DNA of 64,000 nt, taken from Citrobacter sp. On2M. GTDB lineage: Bacteria; Pseudomonadota; Gammaproteobacteria; Enterobacterales; Enterobacteriaceae. Both the position numbers and the translations under genes were made by a program. Location of the stretch: the NCBI RefSeq assembly GCF_018035235.1, contig NZ_WPCV01000005.1, positions 372,001-436,000 of the forward strand. Reading direction: 5' to 3'. This document shows positions 9,194-20,299 of the stretch, one piece after another. Every line of letters starts with the position of its first letter. Position 1 is the first letter of the stretch. The notes under the pieces are model-generated. The model was not told where the DNA came from. It ran no database searches and saw only the letters and a list, made by a program, of their open reading frames with translations.

Positions 9194-10087
9194 ATGAAAC
9201 GTCCGGACTACAGAACACTACAAGCACTGGATGCGGTTATTCGTGAACGGGGATTTGAGCGCGCGGCGCAAAAGCTGTGCATTACGCAATCCGCAGTTTC
9301 ACAACGCATAAAACAGCTTGAAAATATGTTCGGACAACCGCTGCTGGTGCGTACCGTACCACCACGCCCTACCGAACAGGGGCAGAAACTGCTGGCGCTT
9401 TTGCGTCAGGTTGAACTGCTGGAAGACGAGTGGTTGGGCGATGAACAAACCGGCTCGACGCCGCTGCTGCTCTCGCTGGCGGTGAACGCCGACAGTCTGG
9501 CGACCTGGTTACTTCCGGCGTTAGCCCCGGTACTGGCCAATTCACCGATTCGCCTGAACCTGCAAGTTGAGGATGAAACGCGCACCCAGGAACGTCTGCG
9601 TCGCGGTGAAGTGGTCGGTGCGGTGAGTATCCAACATCAGGCACTGCCAAGCTGTCTGGTGGATAAACTTGGCGCGCTGGACTACCTGTTTGTTGGCTCC
9701 AAACCTTTCGCCGAGCGTTATTTCCCTAACGGCGTCACCCGCTCCGCCCTGCTGAAAGCCCCGGCGGTAGCGTTTGACCATCTTGATGATATGCACCAGG
9801 CGTTCTTGCAACAAAACTTCGACCTGCCGCCGGGAAGCGTGCCGTGCCACATCGTTAACTCGTCTGAAGCCTTCGTGCAGTTGGCGCGTCAGGGCACCAC
9901 CTGCTGCATGATCCCGCACTTACAGATTGAGAAAGAGCTGGAAAGCGGCGAGCTGATCGACTTAACGCCAGGTCTGTTCCAGCGTCGGATGCTGTACTGG
10001 CACCGTTTTGCACCGGAAAGCCGCATGATGCGCAACGTTACCGACGCGCTGCTGGAATACGGGCACAAGGTGTTGCGTCAGGATTAA
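9194..10087 (+). CDS. argP: LysR-family regulator ArgP (IciA)
   Basis: ArgP is a LysR-type activator that drives argO, the arginine exporter gene, with arginine as co-effector and lysine as anti-effector, and it also affects lysine genes. The 297-residue protein starts [15 protein letters not shown] and carries the winged helix-turn-helix in its first 60 residues ([20 protein letters not shown]). The effector domain follows. An upstream in-frame ATG would add 13 residues foreign to the family. Its target argO lies about 7.5 kb away in this window. Confidence 0.96.
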   Translation: MKRPDYRTLQALDAVIRERGFERAAQKLCITQSAVSQRIKQLENMFGQPLLVRTVPPRPTEQGQKLLALLRQVELLEDEWLGDEQTGSTPLLLSLAVNADSLATWLLPALAPVLANSPIRLNLQVEDETRTQERLRRGEVVGAVSIQHQALPSCLVDKLGALDYLFVGSKPFAERYFPNGVTRSALLKAPAVAFDHLDDMHQAFLQQNFDLPPGSVPCHIVNSSEAFVQLARQGTTCCMIPHLQIEKELESGELIDLTPGLFQRRMLYWHRFAPESRMMRNVTDALLEYGHKVLRQD

Positions 10088-10106
10088 ACCGTTTATTGCG
10101 CCAGAG

Positions 10107-10138
10107 TGCCGGATGGCGGCGTAACGCCTTATCCGGCC
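10107..10138. repeat. REP (palindromic unit) downstream of argP
   Basis: The imperfect palindrome TGCCGGATGGCGGCG...TTATCCGGCC is a standard enterobacterial REP unit. It sits between the argP stop and the scpA promoter region. Confidence 0.9.
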
Positions 10139-10319
10139 CACAAGCCTTTACCCTCTATTCATGCTATTCCGGCCACTTCTTTGAAATACATCACAAAATA
10201 AAATATTCCACGCGGCAAAAAACGACGCCCTGTTGGCTATTTTTTGCTGGCGACAAGCCAAATGAAAAAGCACACCGTATTCGCAAAGATTCAACTTATT
10301 GCGTAATACGGAGCAGAAA

Positions 10320-12464
10320 ATGGCAAACGTGCAGGAGTGGCAAACACTCGCCAACAAAGAACTCAGTCGACGGGAAAAAACCGTTGAGTCCCTGGAAAAA
10401 CAGACGGCGGAAGGGATTGCCATCAAGCCGCTGTACACCGAAGCGGACCTCGATAATCTGGAAGTAACAGGCACCCTCCCCGGTCTGCCGCCTTACGTGC
10501 GCGGTCCACGCGCCACCATGTATACCGCGCAGCCGTGGACCATTCGCCAATACGCCGGTTTCTCTACCGCCAAAGAATCCAACGCTTTTTACCGCCGCAA
10601 CCTCGCCGCCGGGCAGAAAGGGCTTTCCGTCGCCTTTGACCTTGCCACCCATCGTGGTTATGACTCAGACAACCCGCGCGTGGCGGGTGACGTCGGCAAA
10701 GCGGGTGTGGCGATCGATACCGTCGAGGATATGAAGGTACTGTTCGACCAGATCCCGCTGGATAAGATGTCGGTATCAATGACCATGAACGGCGCTGTGC
10801 TGCCGGTGCTGGCGTTTTATATCGTCGCTGCTGAAGAACAAGGTGTAACGCCGGAACAGCTCACCGGGACCATTCAGAACGATATTCTGAAAGAGTACTT
10901 GTGCCGCAACACCTATATTTATCCGCCAAAGCCCTCCATGCGCATTATAGCCGACATCATCGCCTGGTGTTCCAGCAATATGCCGCGCTATAACACCATC
11001 AGCATCAGCGGTTATCACATGGGCGAAGCCGGGGCAAACTGCGTACAGCAAGTGGCGTTTACACTGGCTGACGGTATTGAATACATCAAGGCCGCACTTT
11101 CCGCCGGGCTGAAAATTGATGACTTCGCACCGCGTCTGTCGTTTTTCTTCGGCATCGGCATGGATCTGTTTATGAACGTCGCCATGCTGCGCGCGGCGCG
11201 ATATTTGTGGAGCGAAGCGGTCAGCAGTTTTGGTGCCACCAACCCGAAATCTCTCGCTCTGCGTACCCACTGCCAGACGTCCGGCTGGAGCCTGACTGAG
11301 CAGGACCCCTACAACAACGTGGTGCGAACCACCATTGAAGCGCTCGGCGCCACGCTTGGCGGTACTCAGTCCCTGCATACCAACGCCTTTGATGAAGCGC
11401 TCGGTCTGCCCACCGATTTCTCCGCCCGTATTGCGCGTAATACGCAGATCATCATTCAGGAAGAGTCAGAGATCTGCCGCACTGTTGATCCACTGGCCGG
11501 ATCGTATTACGTCGAGTCTCTGACCGACCAAATCGTGAAGCAAGCGCGCACGATCATCAGGCAGATAGATGAGGCTGGCGGCATGGCGAAGGCGATCGAA
11601 GCCGGATTGCCTAAACGGATGATCGAAGAAGCCTCCGCACGTGAACAGTCGCTGATCGACCAGGGTAAGCGCGTCATCGTCGGGGTGAATAAGTATAAAC
11701 TGGATAAAGAAGACGAGACGTCGGTGCTGGAGATCGACAACGTGAAGGTGCGCAACGAGCAAATTGCCTCGCTGCAGCATATCCGCGCTACCCGCGACAA
11801 TAATGCCGTTAACGCCGCACTGTCCGCGCTAACCCACGCCGCGCAGCATAATGAAAACCTGCTGGCAGCCGCCGTCAACGCCGCCCGCGTTCGCGCCACG
11901 CTCGGTGAAATCTCCGACGCGCTGGAAGCCGCCTTTGACCGATATCTGGTTCCCAGCCAGTGCGTCACTGGAGTGATTGCGCAAAGCTACCACCAGTCCG
12001 ACAAATCCGCCGATGAGTTCGATGCCATTGTTGCGCAAACAGAACAGTTTCTCGCAGAAAATGGCCGCCGCCCGCGCATTCTGATCGCCAAGATGGGGCA
12101 AGATGGTCACGATCGCGGCGCGAAAGTGATCGCCAGCGCCTACTCCGATCTCGGCTTCGATGTCGATCTCAGCCCGATGTTCTCCACACCAGAAGAGATC
12201 GCCCGCCTGGCGGTAGAAAACGATGTACATGTAGTTGGCGCCTCATCGCTGGCGGCGGGTCATAAAACATTAATCCCGGAACTGGTCACCGCGCTCAAAG
12301 GTTGGGGACGCGAGGATATATGCGTCGTCGCCGGAGGGGTAATTCCACCACAGGATTACGCTTTCCTGCACGAGCATGGCGTGGCCGCAATTTATGGCCC
12401 CGGCACACCAATGCTCGACAGCGTTCGTGATGTGTTAACCCGAATCAGTCAGCATCATGATTAA
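10320..12464 (+). CDS. scpA: Methylmalonyl-CoA mutase
   Basis: ScpA (Sbm) is the adenosylcobalamin enzyme that converts succinyl-CoA to methylmalonyl-CoA. The 714-residue single-chain protein has the N-terminal TIM-barrel substrate domain ([16 protein letters not shown] near residue 115) and a C-terminal cobalamin domain with the DGHDRGAK (DxHxxG) cobalt-ligand motif near residue 600, followed by GASSLAAGH and VVAGGVIPP. All key elements look intact. I chose the ATG at 10320, which matches the known start. It leads the scpA-argK-scpB-scpC operon, which makes propionyl-CoA from succinyl-CoA. Confidence 0.97.
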   Translation: MANVQEWQTLANKELSRREKTVESLEKQTAEGIAIKPLYTEADLDNLEVTGTLPGLPPYVRGPRATMYTAQPWTIRQYAGFSTAKESNAFYRRNLAAGQKGLSVAFDLATHRGYDSDNPRVAGDVGKAGVAIDTVEDMKVLFDQIPLDKMSVSMTMNGAVLPVLAFYIVAAEEQGVTPEQLTGTIQNDILKEYLCRNTYIYPPKPSMRIIADIIAWCSSNMPRYNTISISGYHMGEAGANCVQQVAFTLADGIEYIKAALSAGLKIDDFAPRLSFFFGIGMDLFMNVAMLRAARYLWSEAVSSFGATNPKSLALRTHCQTSGWSLTEQDPYNNVVRTTIEALGATLGGTQSLHTNAFDEALGLPTDFSARIARNTQIIIQEESEICRTVDPLAGSYYVESLTDQIVKQARTIIRQIDEAGGMAKAIEAGLPKRMIEEASAREQSLIDQGKRVIVGVNKYKLDKEDETSVLEIDNVKVRNEQIASLQHIRATRDNNAVNAALSALTHAAQHNENLLAAAVNAARVRATLGEISDALEAAFDRYLVPSQCVTGVIAQSYHQSDKSADEFDAIVAQTEQFLAENGRRPRILIAKMGQDGHDRGAKVIASAYSDLGFDVDLSPMFSTPEEIARLAVENDVHVVGASSLAAGHKTLIPELVTALKGWGREDICVVAGGVIPPQDYAFLHEHGVAAIYGPGTPMLDSVRDVLTRISQHHD

Positions 12465-13452
12465 CGCCGCCACGCTTGAGGATACCGTCCGCCGCTTGCG
12501 ACTTGGCGAACGGGCTACGCTCGCCCAGGCAATGACGCTGGTCGAAAGTAGTCACCCGCGCCACCAACCGCTGAGTACGCAATTGCTGGATGCGATTATG
12601 CCGTTCACCGGTAACGCCCTGCGCTTAGGGATCACCGGCACGCCGGGTGCGGGTAAAAGTACCTTTCTGGAAGCCTTCGGCATGCTATTAATTCGCCGGG
12701 GGTTACGCGTGGCGGTGATCGCCGTGGATCCCAGTAGCCCGGTCAGCGGCGGCAGTATTCTCGGTGATAAAACCCGCATGACGGAACTGGCCCGCGCAGA
12801 ATCTGCGTTTATTCGCCCGGTTCCGTCCAGCGGGCATTTAGGTGGCGCCAGCCAGCGTGCCCGTGAATTAATGCTGCTGTGCGAAGCGGCTGGCTTCGAC
12901 GTGGTGATTGTGGAAACCGTCGGCGTTGGGCAGTCAGAAACCGAAGTCGCAGGCATGGTGGATTGCTTTATCTCACTGCAAATTGCCGGCGGTGGAGACG
13001 ATTTGCAGGGCATCAAAAAAGGCCTGATGGAAATGGCGGATCTGATTGTCATCAACAAAGACGACGGTGATAACCGTACCAGCGTTGCCATCGCCCGTCA
13101 TATGTACGAATCCGCCCTGCATATTCTGCGCCGCAAATATGACGAGTGGCGGCCACAGGTTCTGACCTGTAGCGCCCTGGAAAAACGCGGTATTGAGGAG
13201 GTCTGGCAGGCGATAACCGACTTTAAAACATGCATTACCGCCAGCGGTCGACTGGAAAAAGTCCGCCAGCAGCAGGCGGTGGACTGGTTACACCATCAGG
13301 CTGAAGAAGAAGCACTGCATCTGCTGTTTGCCCGTACTGATTTTGACCGCTATTTCCAGCAGACGCTACAGGCCGTCAAAAATAACGATCTGTCGCCGCG
13401 CACCGGTCTGCGGCATATCAGCGAATTTATCCAGCATCATTACTTTCACTAA
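12457..13452 (+). CDS. argK: Methylmalonyl-CoA mutase chaperone GTPase (MeaB family)
   Basis: This G3E-family P-loop GTPase (ArgK/YgfD, MeaB in Methylobacterium) loads and protects the cobalamin cofactor of the mutase. The 331-residue protein shows Walker [10 protein letters not shown] near residue 64, [18 protein letters not shown], the [10 protein letters not shown] switch region and the NKDD base-recognition motif. The old name ArgK (arginine transport kinase) is a misnomer. Its start overlaps the end of scpA by eight bases, which fits coupled translation with its partner enzyme. Confidence 0.96.
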   Translation: MINAATLEDTVRRLRLGERATLAQAMTLVESSHPRHQPLSTQLLDAIMPFTGNALRLGITGTPGAGKSTFLEAFGMLLIRRGLRVAVIAVDPSSPVSGGSILGDKTRMTELARAESAFIRPVPSSGHLGGASQRARELMLLCEAAGFDVVIVETVGVGQSETEVAGMVDCFISLQIAGGGDDLQGIKKGLMEMADLIVINKDDGDNRTSVAIARHMYESALHILRRKYDEWRPQVLTCSALEKRGIEEVWQAITDFKTCITASGRLEKVRQQQAVDWLHHQAEEEALHLLFARTDFDRYFQQTLQAVKNNDLSPRTGLRHISEFIQHHYFH

Positions 13453-13462
13453 AGAGAACATT

Positions 13463-14248
13463 ATGTCTTATCAATACGTCAACGTGGTCATCATCCAGAA
13501 AGTCGCGGTTATTGAGTTCAACTACGCCCGCAAGCTCAATGCCCTGAGCAAAGTGTTTATTGACGATCTGATGCAGGCGCTGAGCGACCTCAATCGTGCG
13601 GAAATTCGCTGCATCATTCTGCGCGCACCGAGCGGGGCTAAGGTGTTCTCTGCCGGACATGATATTCATGAACTCCCCACCGGACGTCGCGATCCGCTGT
13701 CTTATGATGATCCGTTGCGTCAGATCACCCGCATGATCCAAAAATATCCGAAGCCGGTGATCTCTATGGTCGAAGGCAGCGTCTGGGGCGGCGCGTTTGA
13801 AATGATCATGAGTTCCGATCTGATCATCGCTGCTGAAACCTCCACCTTCTCGATGACTCCGGTCAACCTCGGTGTGCCGTATAACCTGGTAGGCATTCAC
13901 AACCTGACGCGCGACGCCGGTTTTCACATCGTTAAAGAGCTGATTTTTACCGCTTCGCCCATCACCGCTCAACGCGCCATGGCGGTCGGGATCCTCAACC
14001 ATGTTGTTCCCGCCGAGGAACTGGAAGATTTCACCCTGCAAATGGCGCACCACATCTCGGAAAAAGCGCCGCTGGCAATCGCCGTCATCAAAGAAGAACT
14101 GCGCGTGCTGGGGGAAGCGCACACCATGAACTCAGACGAATTTGAGCGTATTCAGGGCATGCGCCGCGCGGTGTACGACAGCGAGGATTATCAGGAAGGG
14201 ATGAACGCGTTTATGGAAAAACGTAAACCTAATTTTGTCGGCCATTAA
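13463..14248 (+). CDS. scpB: Methylmalonyl-CoA decarboxylase
   Basis: ScpB (YgfG) decarboxylates methylmalonyl-CoA to propionyl-CoA and belongs to the crotonase superfamily. The 261-residue protein has FSAGHDIHELP near residue 65 and the oxyanion-hole region EGSVWGGAFEMIMSSD near residue 105. I chose MSYQYVNVVI at 13463, 10 bp after argK, because the longer open frame overlaps argK heavily and lacks family similarity. It is the third step of the operon's succinate-to-propionate route. Confidence 0.96.
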   Translation: MSYQYVNVVIIQKVAVIEFNYARKLNALSKVFIDDLMQALSDLNRAEIRCIILRAPSGAKVFSAGHDIHELPTGRRDPLSYDDPLRQITRMIQKYPKPVISMVEGSVWGGAFEMIMSSDLIIAAETSTFSMTPVNLGVPYNLVGIHNLTRDAGFHIVKELIFTASPITAQRAMAVGILNHVVPAEELEDFTLQMAHHISEKAPLAIAVIKEELRVLGEAHTMNSDEFERIQGMRRAVYDSEDYQEGMNAFMEKRKPNFVGH

Positions 14249-14272
14249 TCACGTCCGAGGAAGGAGACGGCC

Positions 14273-15739
14273 ATGAAACGGATGAGCGCAGAACAAGCGG
14301 CAGAAATTATCCAGCACGATGATATGGTGGCGTTCAGCGGCTTTACCCCCGCGGGTTCGCCAAAAGCGTTACCCACCGCAATTGCCCAACGCGCCTGTGA
14401 GCAACATCAGACCGGGCAGCCTTTTCAGATCCGCCTGCTGACCGGAGCATCAATTGGTGCCGCTGCTGATGATGCCCTGTCTGCGGCGGATGCCGTTTCC
14501 TGGCGTGCGCCTTATCAAACATCCTCTGGCCTGCGAGAGAAAATTAACCAGGGCCAGGTGAGGTTTGTCGATCTCCATTTGAGCGAGGTCGCACAGATGG
14601 TTAATTACGGCTTTTTTGGCGAGATCGACGTTGCCGTTATTGAAGCCTCCGCTATTGCGCCAGACGGCCGGATTTGGCTTTCCAGCGGTATTGGTAACGC
14701 GCCCACGTGGCTTCTGCAGGCCAAAAAGGTGATTATCGAGCTGAATCATTACCATAATCCGCGCGTGGCAGAGTTTGCCGACATCGTAATACCCGGCGCA
14801 CCGCCGCGGCGTAACAGCGTGCCCATTTTTCATACCATGGATCGCGTGGGTAGCCAGTGCGTGCAGATAGACCCCAGGAAAGTGGTTGCGGTGGTGGATA
14901 CCGAACTGCCCGATGCCGGAAAAGCGTCAGATAAAACCAATCCGGTCAGCCAACAAATTGCCGATAACGTGGTCACTTTTCTGTTGGCAGAAATGGCGCA
15001 CAAACGCATTCCAGCTGAGTTTCTGCCCTTACAAAGCGGCGTGGGTAATATCAACAACGCGGTGATGGCGCGACTGGGGGAGAATCCGGATATCCCGCCC
15101 TTTATGATGTATTCGGAGGTGTTGCAGGAGTCGGTGGTACATCTGCTGGAAACAGGCAAGATAACCGGCGCCAGCGCTTCCAGTCTGACCATTTCAGCCC
15201 CGTCGCTACAGAAGATTTACGACAACATGGACTTCTTCGCCAGCCGAATTGTGCTGCGCCCGCAGGAGATTTCCAATAACCCGGAAATCATTCGTCGACT
15301 GGGGGTCATTGCGCTCAACGTTGGCCTGGAGTTTGATATCTACGGCCATGCCAATTCCACGCACGTTGCGGGCGTGAACCTGATGAACGGCATCGGTGGT
15401 AGCGGAGATTTCGAGCGCAACGCCTACCTTTCTATCTTTATGGCGCCGTCGATTGCCAAGGGTGGGAAAATCTCAACCATCGTACCGATGTGTAGTCATG
15501 TCGACCACAGCGAACATAGCGTTAAGGTGATTGTGACCGAACAAGGGATTGCCGATCTGCGCGGGTTATCTCCGATGCAGCGGGCGCACACGATTATTGA
15601 TAACTGTGCGCATCCGCTTTACAGAGATTATTTGCACCGCTATCTGGAAAAAGCGCCCGGCGGGCATATCCATCACGATCTCAGCCATGCGTTCGATCTG
15701 CATCGCAACCTTCTGGAAACAGGCTCAATGCTCGGTTAG
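14273..15739 (+). CDS. scpC: Propionyl-CoA:succinate CoA-transferase
   Basis: ScpC (YgfH) transfers CoA from propionyl-CoA to succinate, closing the cycle with scpA and scpB and releasing propionate. The 488-residue protein belongs to the acetyl-CoA hydrolase/transferase family and shows TGASIGAAADDAL near residue 64, the GIGGSGDFERNA loop near residue 375 and VTEQGIADLRGLSP near residue 420. A good Shine-Dalgarno (AAGGAG) precedes the ATG. Its stop overlaps the convergent ygfI gene by four bases, so no terminator separates them. Confidence 0.95.
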   Translation: MKRMSAEQAAEIIQHDDMVAFSGFTPAGSPKALPTAIAQRACEQHQTGQPFQIRLLTGASIGAAADDALSAADAVSWRAPYQTSSGLREKINQGQVRFVDLHLSEVAQMVNYGFFGEIDVAVIEASAIAPDGRIWLSSGIGNAPTWLLQAKKVIIELNHYHNPRVAEFADIVIPGAPPRRNSVPIFHTMDRVGSQCVQIDPRKVVAVVDTELPDAGKASDKTNPVSQQIADNVVTFLLAEMAHKRIPAEFLPLQSGVGNINNAVMARLGENPDIPPFMMYSEVLQESVVHLLETGKITGASASSLTISAPSLQKIYDNMDFFASRIVLRPQEISNNPEIIRRLGVIALNVGLEFDIYGHANSTHVAGVNLMNGIGGSGDFERNAYLSIFMAPSIAKGGKISTIVPMCSHVDHSEHSVKVIVTEQGIADLRGLSPMQRAHTIIDNCAHPLYRDYLHRYLEKAPGGHIHHDLSHAFDLHRNLLETGSMLG

Positions 15740-16632
15740 CTTGCCGTACCGTCACGATCTTCAGCAATATGCTGGAGCATGGTGGCGGTATAGCGATGAT
15801 TTTTCAGCGAATAAAGAAACTCCTGCATGTACATTGGGTTACCTGGCGCATCGAAATATTTCAGCGTAGACGGGTTCACCAGGCGCCAGGCGAAATGCGG
15901 GATCACCGTCAAAAACTGCCCACGCTCCACCGCGCTAATCTTGGCCATGAAGCTGTACGGACGGTAGATAATCGTCGGGTTGATCCCACAGGGTCGCATG
16001 TAAGCATCCAGCATCGCCTCAAAGTTGGCGCGATTCTGGAAGCGCATTTGCAGCCAGGGAAGCTCGCGAAGTAGGTCCTGCGGCTGTTTTTCCTCGTAGC
16101 GCCGGGAAACGAGGAACCCCAGACGCAGCGGAGACAGTTCGCTGATCGCCAGATTTTCCAGCTCCTGCACGCGCGGAGAAACATGCTGCGGTGAGATAAT
16201 AAAATCCAGTTTACGGTCGAACAGGTTATCAATTACCCCATTCTCGCTGAATTCAACGGCCTGGGCCGTCACGCCATCATACTTATCGCCAAGGCTGATC
16301 AACTGGTCAAAAATAATCGTCGGGTAGGTATTGTCGATGCCGATAACGATTTCCCGCGAGCGGCGAGAAGCGTTATGGATTTCGTTATCAATGGCAGAAA
16401 GGCGCTGATAGACGGGAAACAGTTTCTGATACAGCTCCTGTCCGGCTTTATTCAGGCTGATGTTGTTATCTTTGCGGGTAAACAGCGTATAGCCGATTTG
16501 ATCTTCCAGTGCGGCAATGCTTTTACCGAAAGGTGATGCGGTCATATGTATTTTTTCTGCCGCTCTGGCGATGTTATTGGTTTGCGCCAGCAGAATGAAA
16601 TTACGCATCTTTTTTGAGATAAAAATATCCAT
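15736..16632 (-). CDS. ygfI: LysR-family regulator YgfI
   Basis: YgfI is a LysR-type regulator of unsettled target. The 298-residue protein has the DNA-binding helix-turn-helix in its first 60 residues (NIARAAEKIHMTASPFGKSI) and a divergent effector domain. It faces the scp operon tail to tail. That position is conserved in E. coli, but a tail-to-tail LysR gene is not a typical regulator of its neighbour, so a link to the scp genes is only a guess. Confidence 0.9.
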   Translation of the reverse strand: MDIFISKKMRNFILLAQTNNIARAAEKIHMTASPFGKSIAALEDQIGYTLFTRKDNNISLNKAGQELYQKLFPVYQRLSAIDNEIHNASRRSREIVIGIDNTYPTIIFDQLISLGDKYDGVTAQAVEFSENGVIDNLFDRKLDFIISPQHVSPRVQELENLAISELSPLRLGFLVSRRYEEKQPQDLLRELPWLQMRFQNRANFEAMLDAYMRPCGINPTIIYRPYSFMAKISAVERGQFLTVIPHFAWRLVNPSTLKYFDAPGNPMYMQEFLYSLKNHRYTATMLQHIAEDRDGTAS

Positions 16633-16721
16633 AGCATCCCCTTAAAAATCGCTATGGCCTATCCTCATTACGGCGAAAAAAAAGACCGGATGTGAAGTCT
16701 CATTTTTACAGTTGCTCACAG

Positions 16722-16746
16722 AAAAAACCCGGCTGGAAAGCCGGGT
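16722..16746 (-). terminator. Rho-independent terminator of yggE
   Basis: A perfect 7-bp stem ACCCGGC/GCCGGGT is followed on the yggE strand by six uridines (16722-16727). It lies just past the yggE stop. Confidence 0.9.
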
Positions 16747-16755
16747 CTGGAACGA

Positions 16756-17502
16756 TTACTGAGTTTTAGCAGGCGTTGAGGCTGGCTGCCCCGCCGTCGG
16801 CTCAATCTGGAAGACGACATCAACCTGATCGTCAAACTGAATAACCGGCTGTTCGTAAGTTTCCTGAGCAGAGACAGCAGGCGCGGCATCGGCTTTCATC
16901 ATCCGAACCATTGGGCTCGGCTGATAATTGGAAACGTGGTAGCGTACGCTGTAAACGGGACCCAGTTTGCTGTTAAAGCCCGCAGCCAGCTGTTCAGCCT
17001 GGTGAATTGCATCATCAATTGCCGCTTTACGCGCTTTATCTTTGTAAGCATCCGGTTGGGCAACGCCCAGCGATACCGAACGGATCTCATTCAGACCTGC
17101 TTTCAGCGCGCCATCGAGCAGAGCGTTGAGCTTGTCCAGTTGGCGCAGTGTGACTTCAACGGTACGCACCGCACGATACCCTTTGAGAATACTTTTACCA
17201 TTCTGGTAGTCGTAGTCCGGCTGGGTACGCAGGTTGGCCGCGCTAATATCTTTCTTCGCTATCTGGTTCTGTTCAAGGAAGGACAGATATTGCGCCACGC
17301 GCTCATCGGCCTGCTTCTTCGCTGAAGCCGCATCCTTGGCAGCAACGTTCACTTCAATTGCCAGCGTGGCGATGTCTGGGGTCGCATCCACGCTTGCCGT
17401 TCCGGAAGTCACGATGTGCGGTCCATTTGGCAACTCATTTGCCTGTACCGATAGTGCGCTGAATCCGACTAATGCCGCCAGGGCCATTATTTTGAACTTC
17501 AC
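16756..17502 (-). CDS. yggE: SIMPL-domain (DUF541) secreted protein YggE
   Basis: YggE is a periplasmic SIMPL/DUF541 protein linked in E. coli to lower oxidative stress; its biochemical activity is unknown. The 248-residue protein has a signal peptide (KFKIMALAALVGFSALSVQA) cleaved before about residue 23, then one SIMPL domain starting ELPNGPHIVTSGTASV. I chose the GTG at 17502 because GGAGGA lies seven bases upstream and the family begins here. The ATG seven codons earlier would place the Shine-Dalgarno inside the gene. Confidence 0.92.
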   Translation of the reverse strand: MKFKIMALAALVGFSALSVQANELPNGPHIVTSGTASVDATPDIATLAIEVNVAAKDAASAKKQADERVAQYLSFLEQNQIAKKDISAANLRTQPDYDYQNGKSILKGYRAVRTVEVTLRQLDKLNALLDGALKAGLNEIRSVSLGVAQPDAYKDKARKAAIDDAIHQAEQLAAGFNSKLGPVYSVRYHVSNYQPSPMVRMMKADAAPAVSAQETYEQPVIQFDDQVDVVFQIEPTAGQPASTPAKTQ

Positions 17503-17595
17503 GGTCGTTCCTCCATGTTTCATTAATTACCCCGAAACTCAGGGCACATGCAGGCAAGCTTAGCCGATCTCGCCGCGTTGTCCATCAGACAACAC

Positions 17596-18231
17596 TTAGT
17601 TGAACAACGCATGAACGTGCGCAACACCTTCTTTTGCCAGTTGAAAAGCGATAAACCACATCACTAATCCTACCAGCGTATTGATGATGCGCTGCGCTTT
17701 AGCAGTACGCAGACGCGGAGCCAGCCAAGCCGCCAGCAATGCCAGACCGAAGAACCACAGGAAAGATGCGCTAACGGTACCCAGCGCAAACCAGCGCTTT
17801 GGCTCCACGTCCAGTTGCCCCCCCAGACTCCCCAGCACCACAAAAGTATCCAGATAAACGTGTGGGTTGAGCCAGGTCACCGCCAGCATGGTGGCGATGA
17901 TTTTCCAACGCCCCTGCTTCATTACTTCGGCGCTGGCCAGTTCCAGATTACTGCTCATCGCCGTTTTTAGCGCACCAAAACCATACCAGAGCAGAAACGC
18001 CACACCGCCCCAAGTGACCAGCGCCATCAGCCACGGCGACTGCATCAGCAAGGCGCTACCGCCAAAGATCCCCGCACAAATCAGCACTAAATCGCTTATA
18101 GCGCAGAGTAAAGCAATCATGATGTGATACTGGCGACGAATCCCCTGGTTCATCACGAAAGCATTTTGCGGACCAAGCGGAAGTATCATGGCCGCACCAA
18201 GCGCAAGCCCTTGAAAGTAATACGATAACAC
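17596..18231 (-). CDS. argO: Arginine exporter ArgO
   Basis: ArgO is an inner-membrane LysE-family exporter of L-arginine and the toxic analogue canavanine, activated by ArgP. The 211-residue protein has about six membrane segments and the family signature [18 protein letters not shown] near residue 18, plus [11 protein letters not shown] near residue 120. The start codon is GTG at 18231, as in E. coli. It is flanked by yggE and mscS on the same strand, with its own upstream region of about 150 bp. Confidence 0.95.
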   Translation of the reverse strand: MLSYYFQGLALGAAMILPLGPQNAFVMNQGIRRQYHIMIALLCAISDLVLICAGIFGGSALLMQSPWLMALVTWGGVAFLLWYGFGALKTAMSSNLELASAEVMKQGRWKIIATMLAVTWLNPHVYLDTFVVLGSLGGQLDVEPKRWFALGTVSASFLWFFGLALLAAWLAPRLRTAKAQRIINTLVGLVMWFIAFQLAKEGVAHVHALFN

Positions 18232-18355
18232 GTTAATTATCCCGAACTATTTCTCTTAGGAGCAGACTATAGCGCGAGAAAATCATTAGCGGAAATTGAT
18301 AATTTTAATCGGAGATTAGGGAAATTAATGGAAAGGAAGTTTTGTCGGCCCGGAA

Positions 18356-18376
18356 AGCGAAAGCGCCTCCGGGCGC
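18356..18376 (-). terminator. Terminator of mscS
   Basis: A GCGCC/GGCGC stem with a four-base loop is followed on the mscS strand by TTTCGCTTT. It lies directly after the mscS stop. Confidence 0.65.
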
Positions 18377-18380
18377 GTAA

Positions 18381-19241
<861 letters not shown>

Positions 19242-19366
19242 TTAGTATTCCTTGGTCATGTCAAAAAAGTCATGAGATCGTTCTCACAAAAACACTTTAC
19301 TAAAGGTAAACAAAAAAGGCCGAACATGCCATTTTTCAACATGATCCAATAAAAGCATTCGTAAAC

Positions 19367-20299
19367 TCAATAATCGGTTGGCCGATCAATCATCCGCAAG
19401 AACCCGCAGACCAGTGAATCTTTCTGCTTAAAGATTTCGGCAATTTCACTGACCACCTTTCCACTACCAGCATTCTTCCAGGCGATAGAGAGCGGTGACG
19501 GCTGACGTGGATTGATTACTTCACGTGCAACCAATGCCCCAGACTCAACATAAGGACGACACATCCGCTCCGGCAAGAAACCGACCCCGAGGCCGCTTAA
19601 ATGGCAGGCCAGCTTGGTGCTGAGATCCGGAACTTTGATCTCCTTTTGGCCACTGAGCAGCCAGGCAACGCGGCGCGTAAGCGTGCGCGAGGTATCTTCA
19701 ATATTAATCGCCGGGTAACGACGCAGCATATCGTCTGACAGTACAGGCGCTGGGTGGCAAGCCAGAGGATGATTCTGCGCCACCACAAACTGCCAGCTGA
19801 TGTCACCGAGTGGTAACAGAGAAATATTATTGGACAACGACTCCGAACCGGTGACACCAATCGCTAGCTGGAAATCGTCATACAGCAGTGAATCCCAAAC
19901 GCCCATATACACTTGTCGGGAAATCTGAAAGCGGGTAAAGGGGAACTGTTGATGCAGCCAGGTCAGCAAATCCGCTGTGGTTTGCGGCTGGTACAGCAGG
20001 TTATTGATAACAATATTCACCTGCCGTTCAACGCCCGCATTGATTTGCTGAAGTTCATCCGGCATCGCATCCAGCCAGTTGAGCCACTGCCGACAATGCT
20101 CTAGCAGATGCTGTCCGGCCAATGTCAGACTGACAGTGCGCGTAGTGCGCATGAAGAGTTGAGTCCCCACCTGCTCTTCCAGCGTTTTGATACGATAGCT
20201 AATCGCCGCTGGCGTTTTATGAAGCGAGTTGGCCGCGCGGGAAAAACTCTCCGTCTCTGCAACCCAAATAAAAGTGCGTATTGTTTCCTGATCGAGCAT
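19367..20299 (-). CDS. LysR-family regulator similar to AllS
   Basis: This 310-residue LysR-type regulator resembles AllS, the activator of the allantoin-degradation allDCE genes in E. coli. The match to the remembered AllS sequence is close over the whole length, for example QVNIVINNLLY near residue 93, ISRQVYMGVWDSLLY near residue 125 and LAIGVTGSE. The helix-turn-helix is in residues 1-60. The start ATG at 20299 has AAGGAG just upstream and matches AllS, although it lies inside the end of the preceding gene. It is likely the activator of this carbamoyl-catabolism island, with an unknown effector. Confidence 0.85.
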   Translation of the reverse strand: MLDQETIRTFIWVAETESFSRAANSLHKTPAAISYRIKTLEEQVGTQLFMRTTRTVSLTLAGQHLLEHCRQWLNWLDAMPDELQQINAGVERQVNIVINNLLYQPQTTADLLTWLHQQFPFTRFQISRQVYMGVWDSLLYDDFQLAIGVTGSESLSNNISLLPLGDISWQFVVAQNHPLACHPAPVLSDDMLRRYPAINIEDTSRTLTRRVAWLLSGQKEIKVPDLSTKLACHLSGLGVGFLPERMCRPYVESGALVAREVINPRQPSPLSIAWKNAGSGKVVSEIAEIFKQKDSLVCGFLRMIDRPTDY

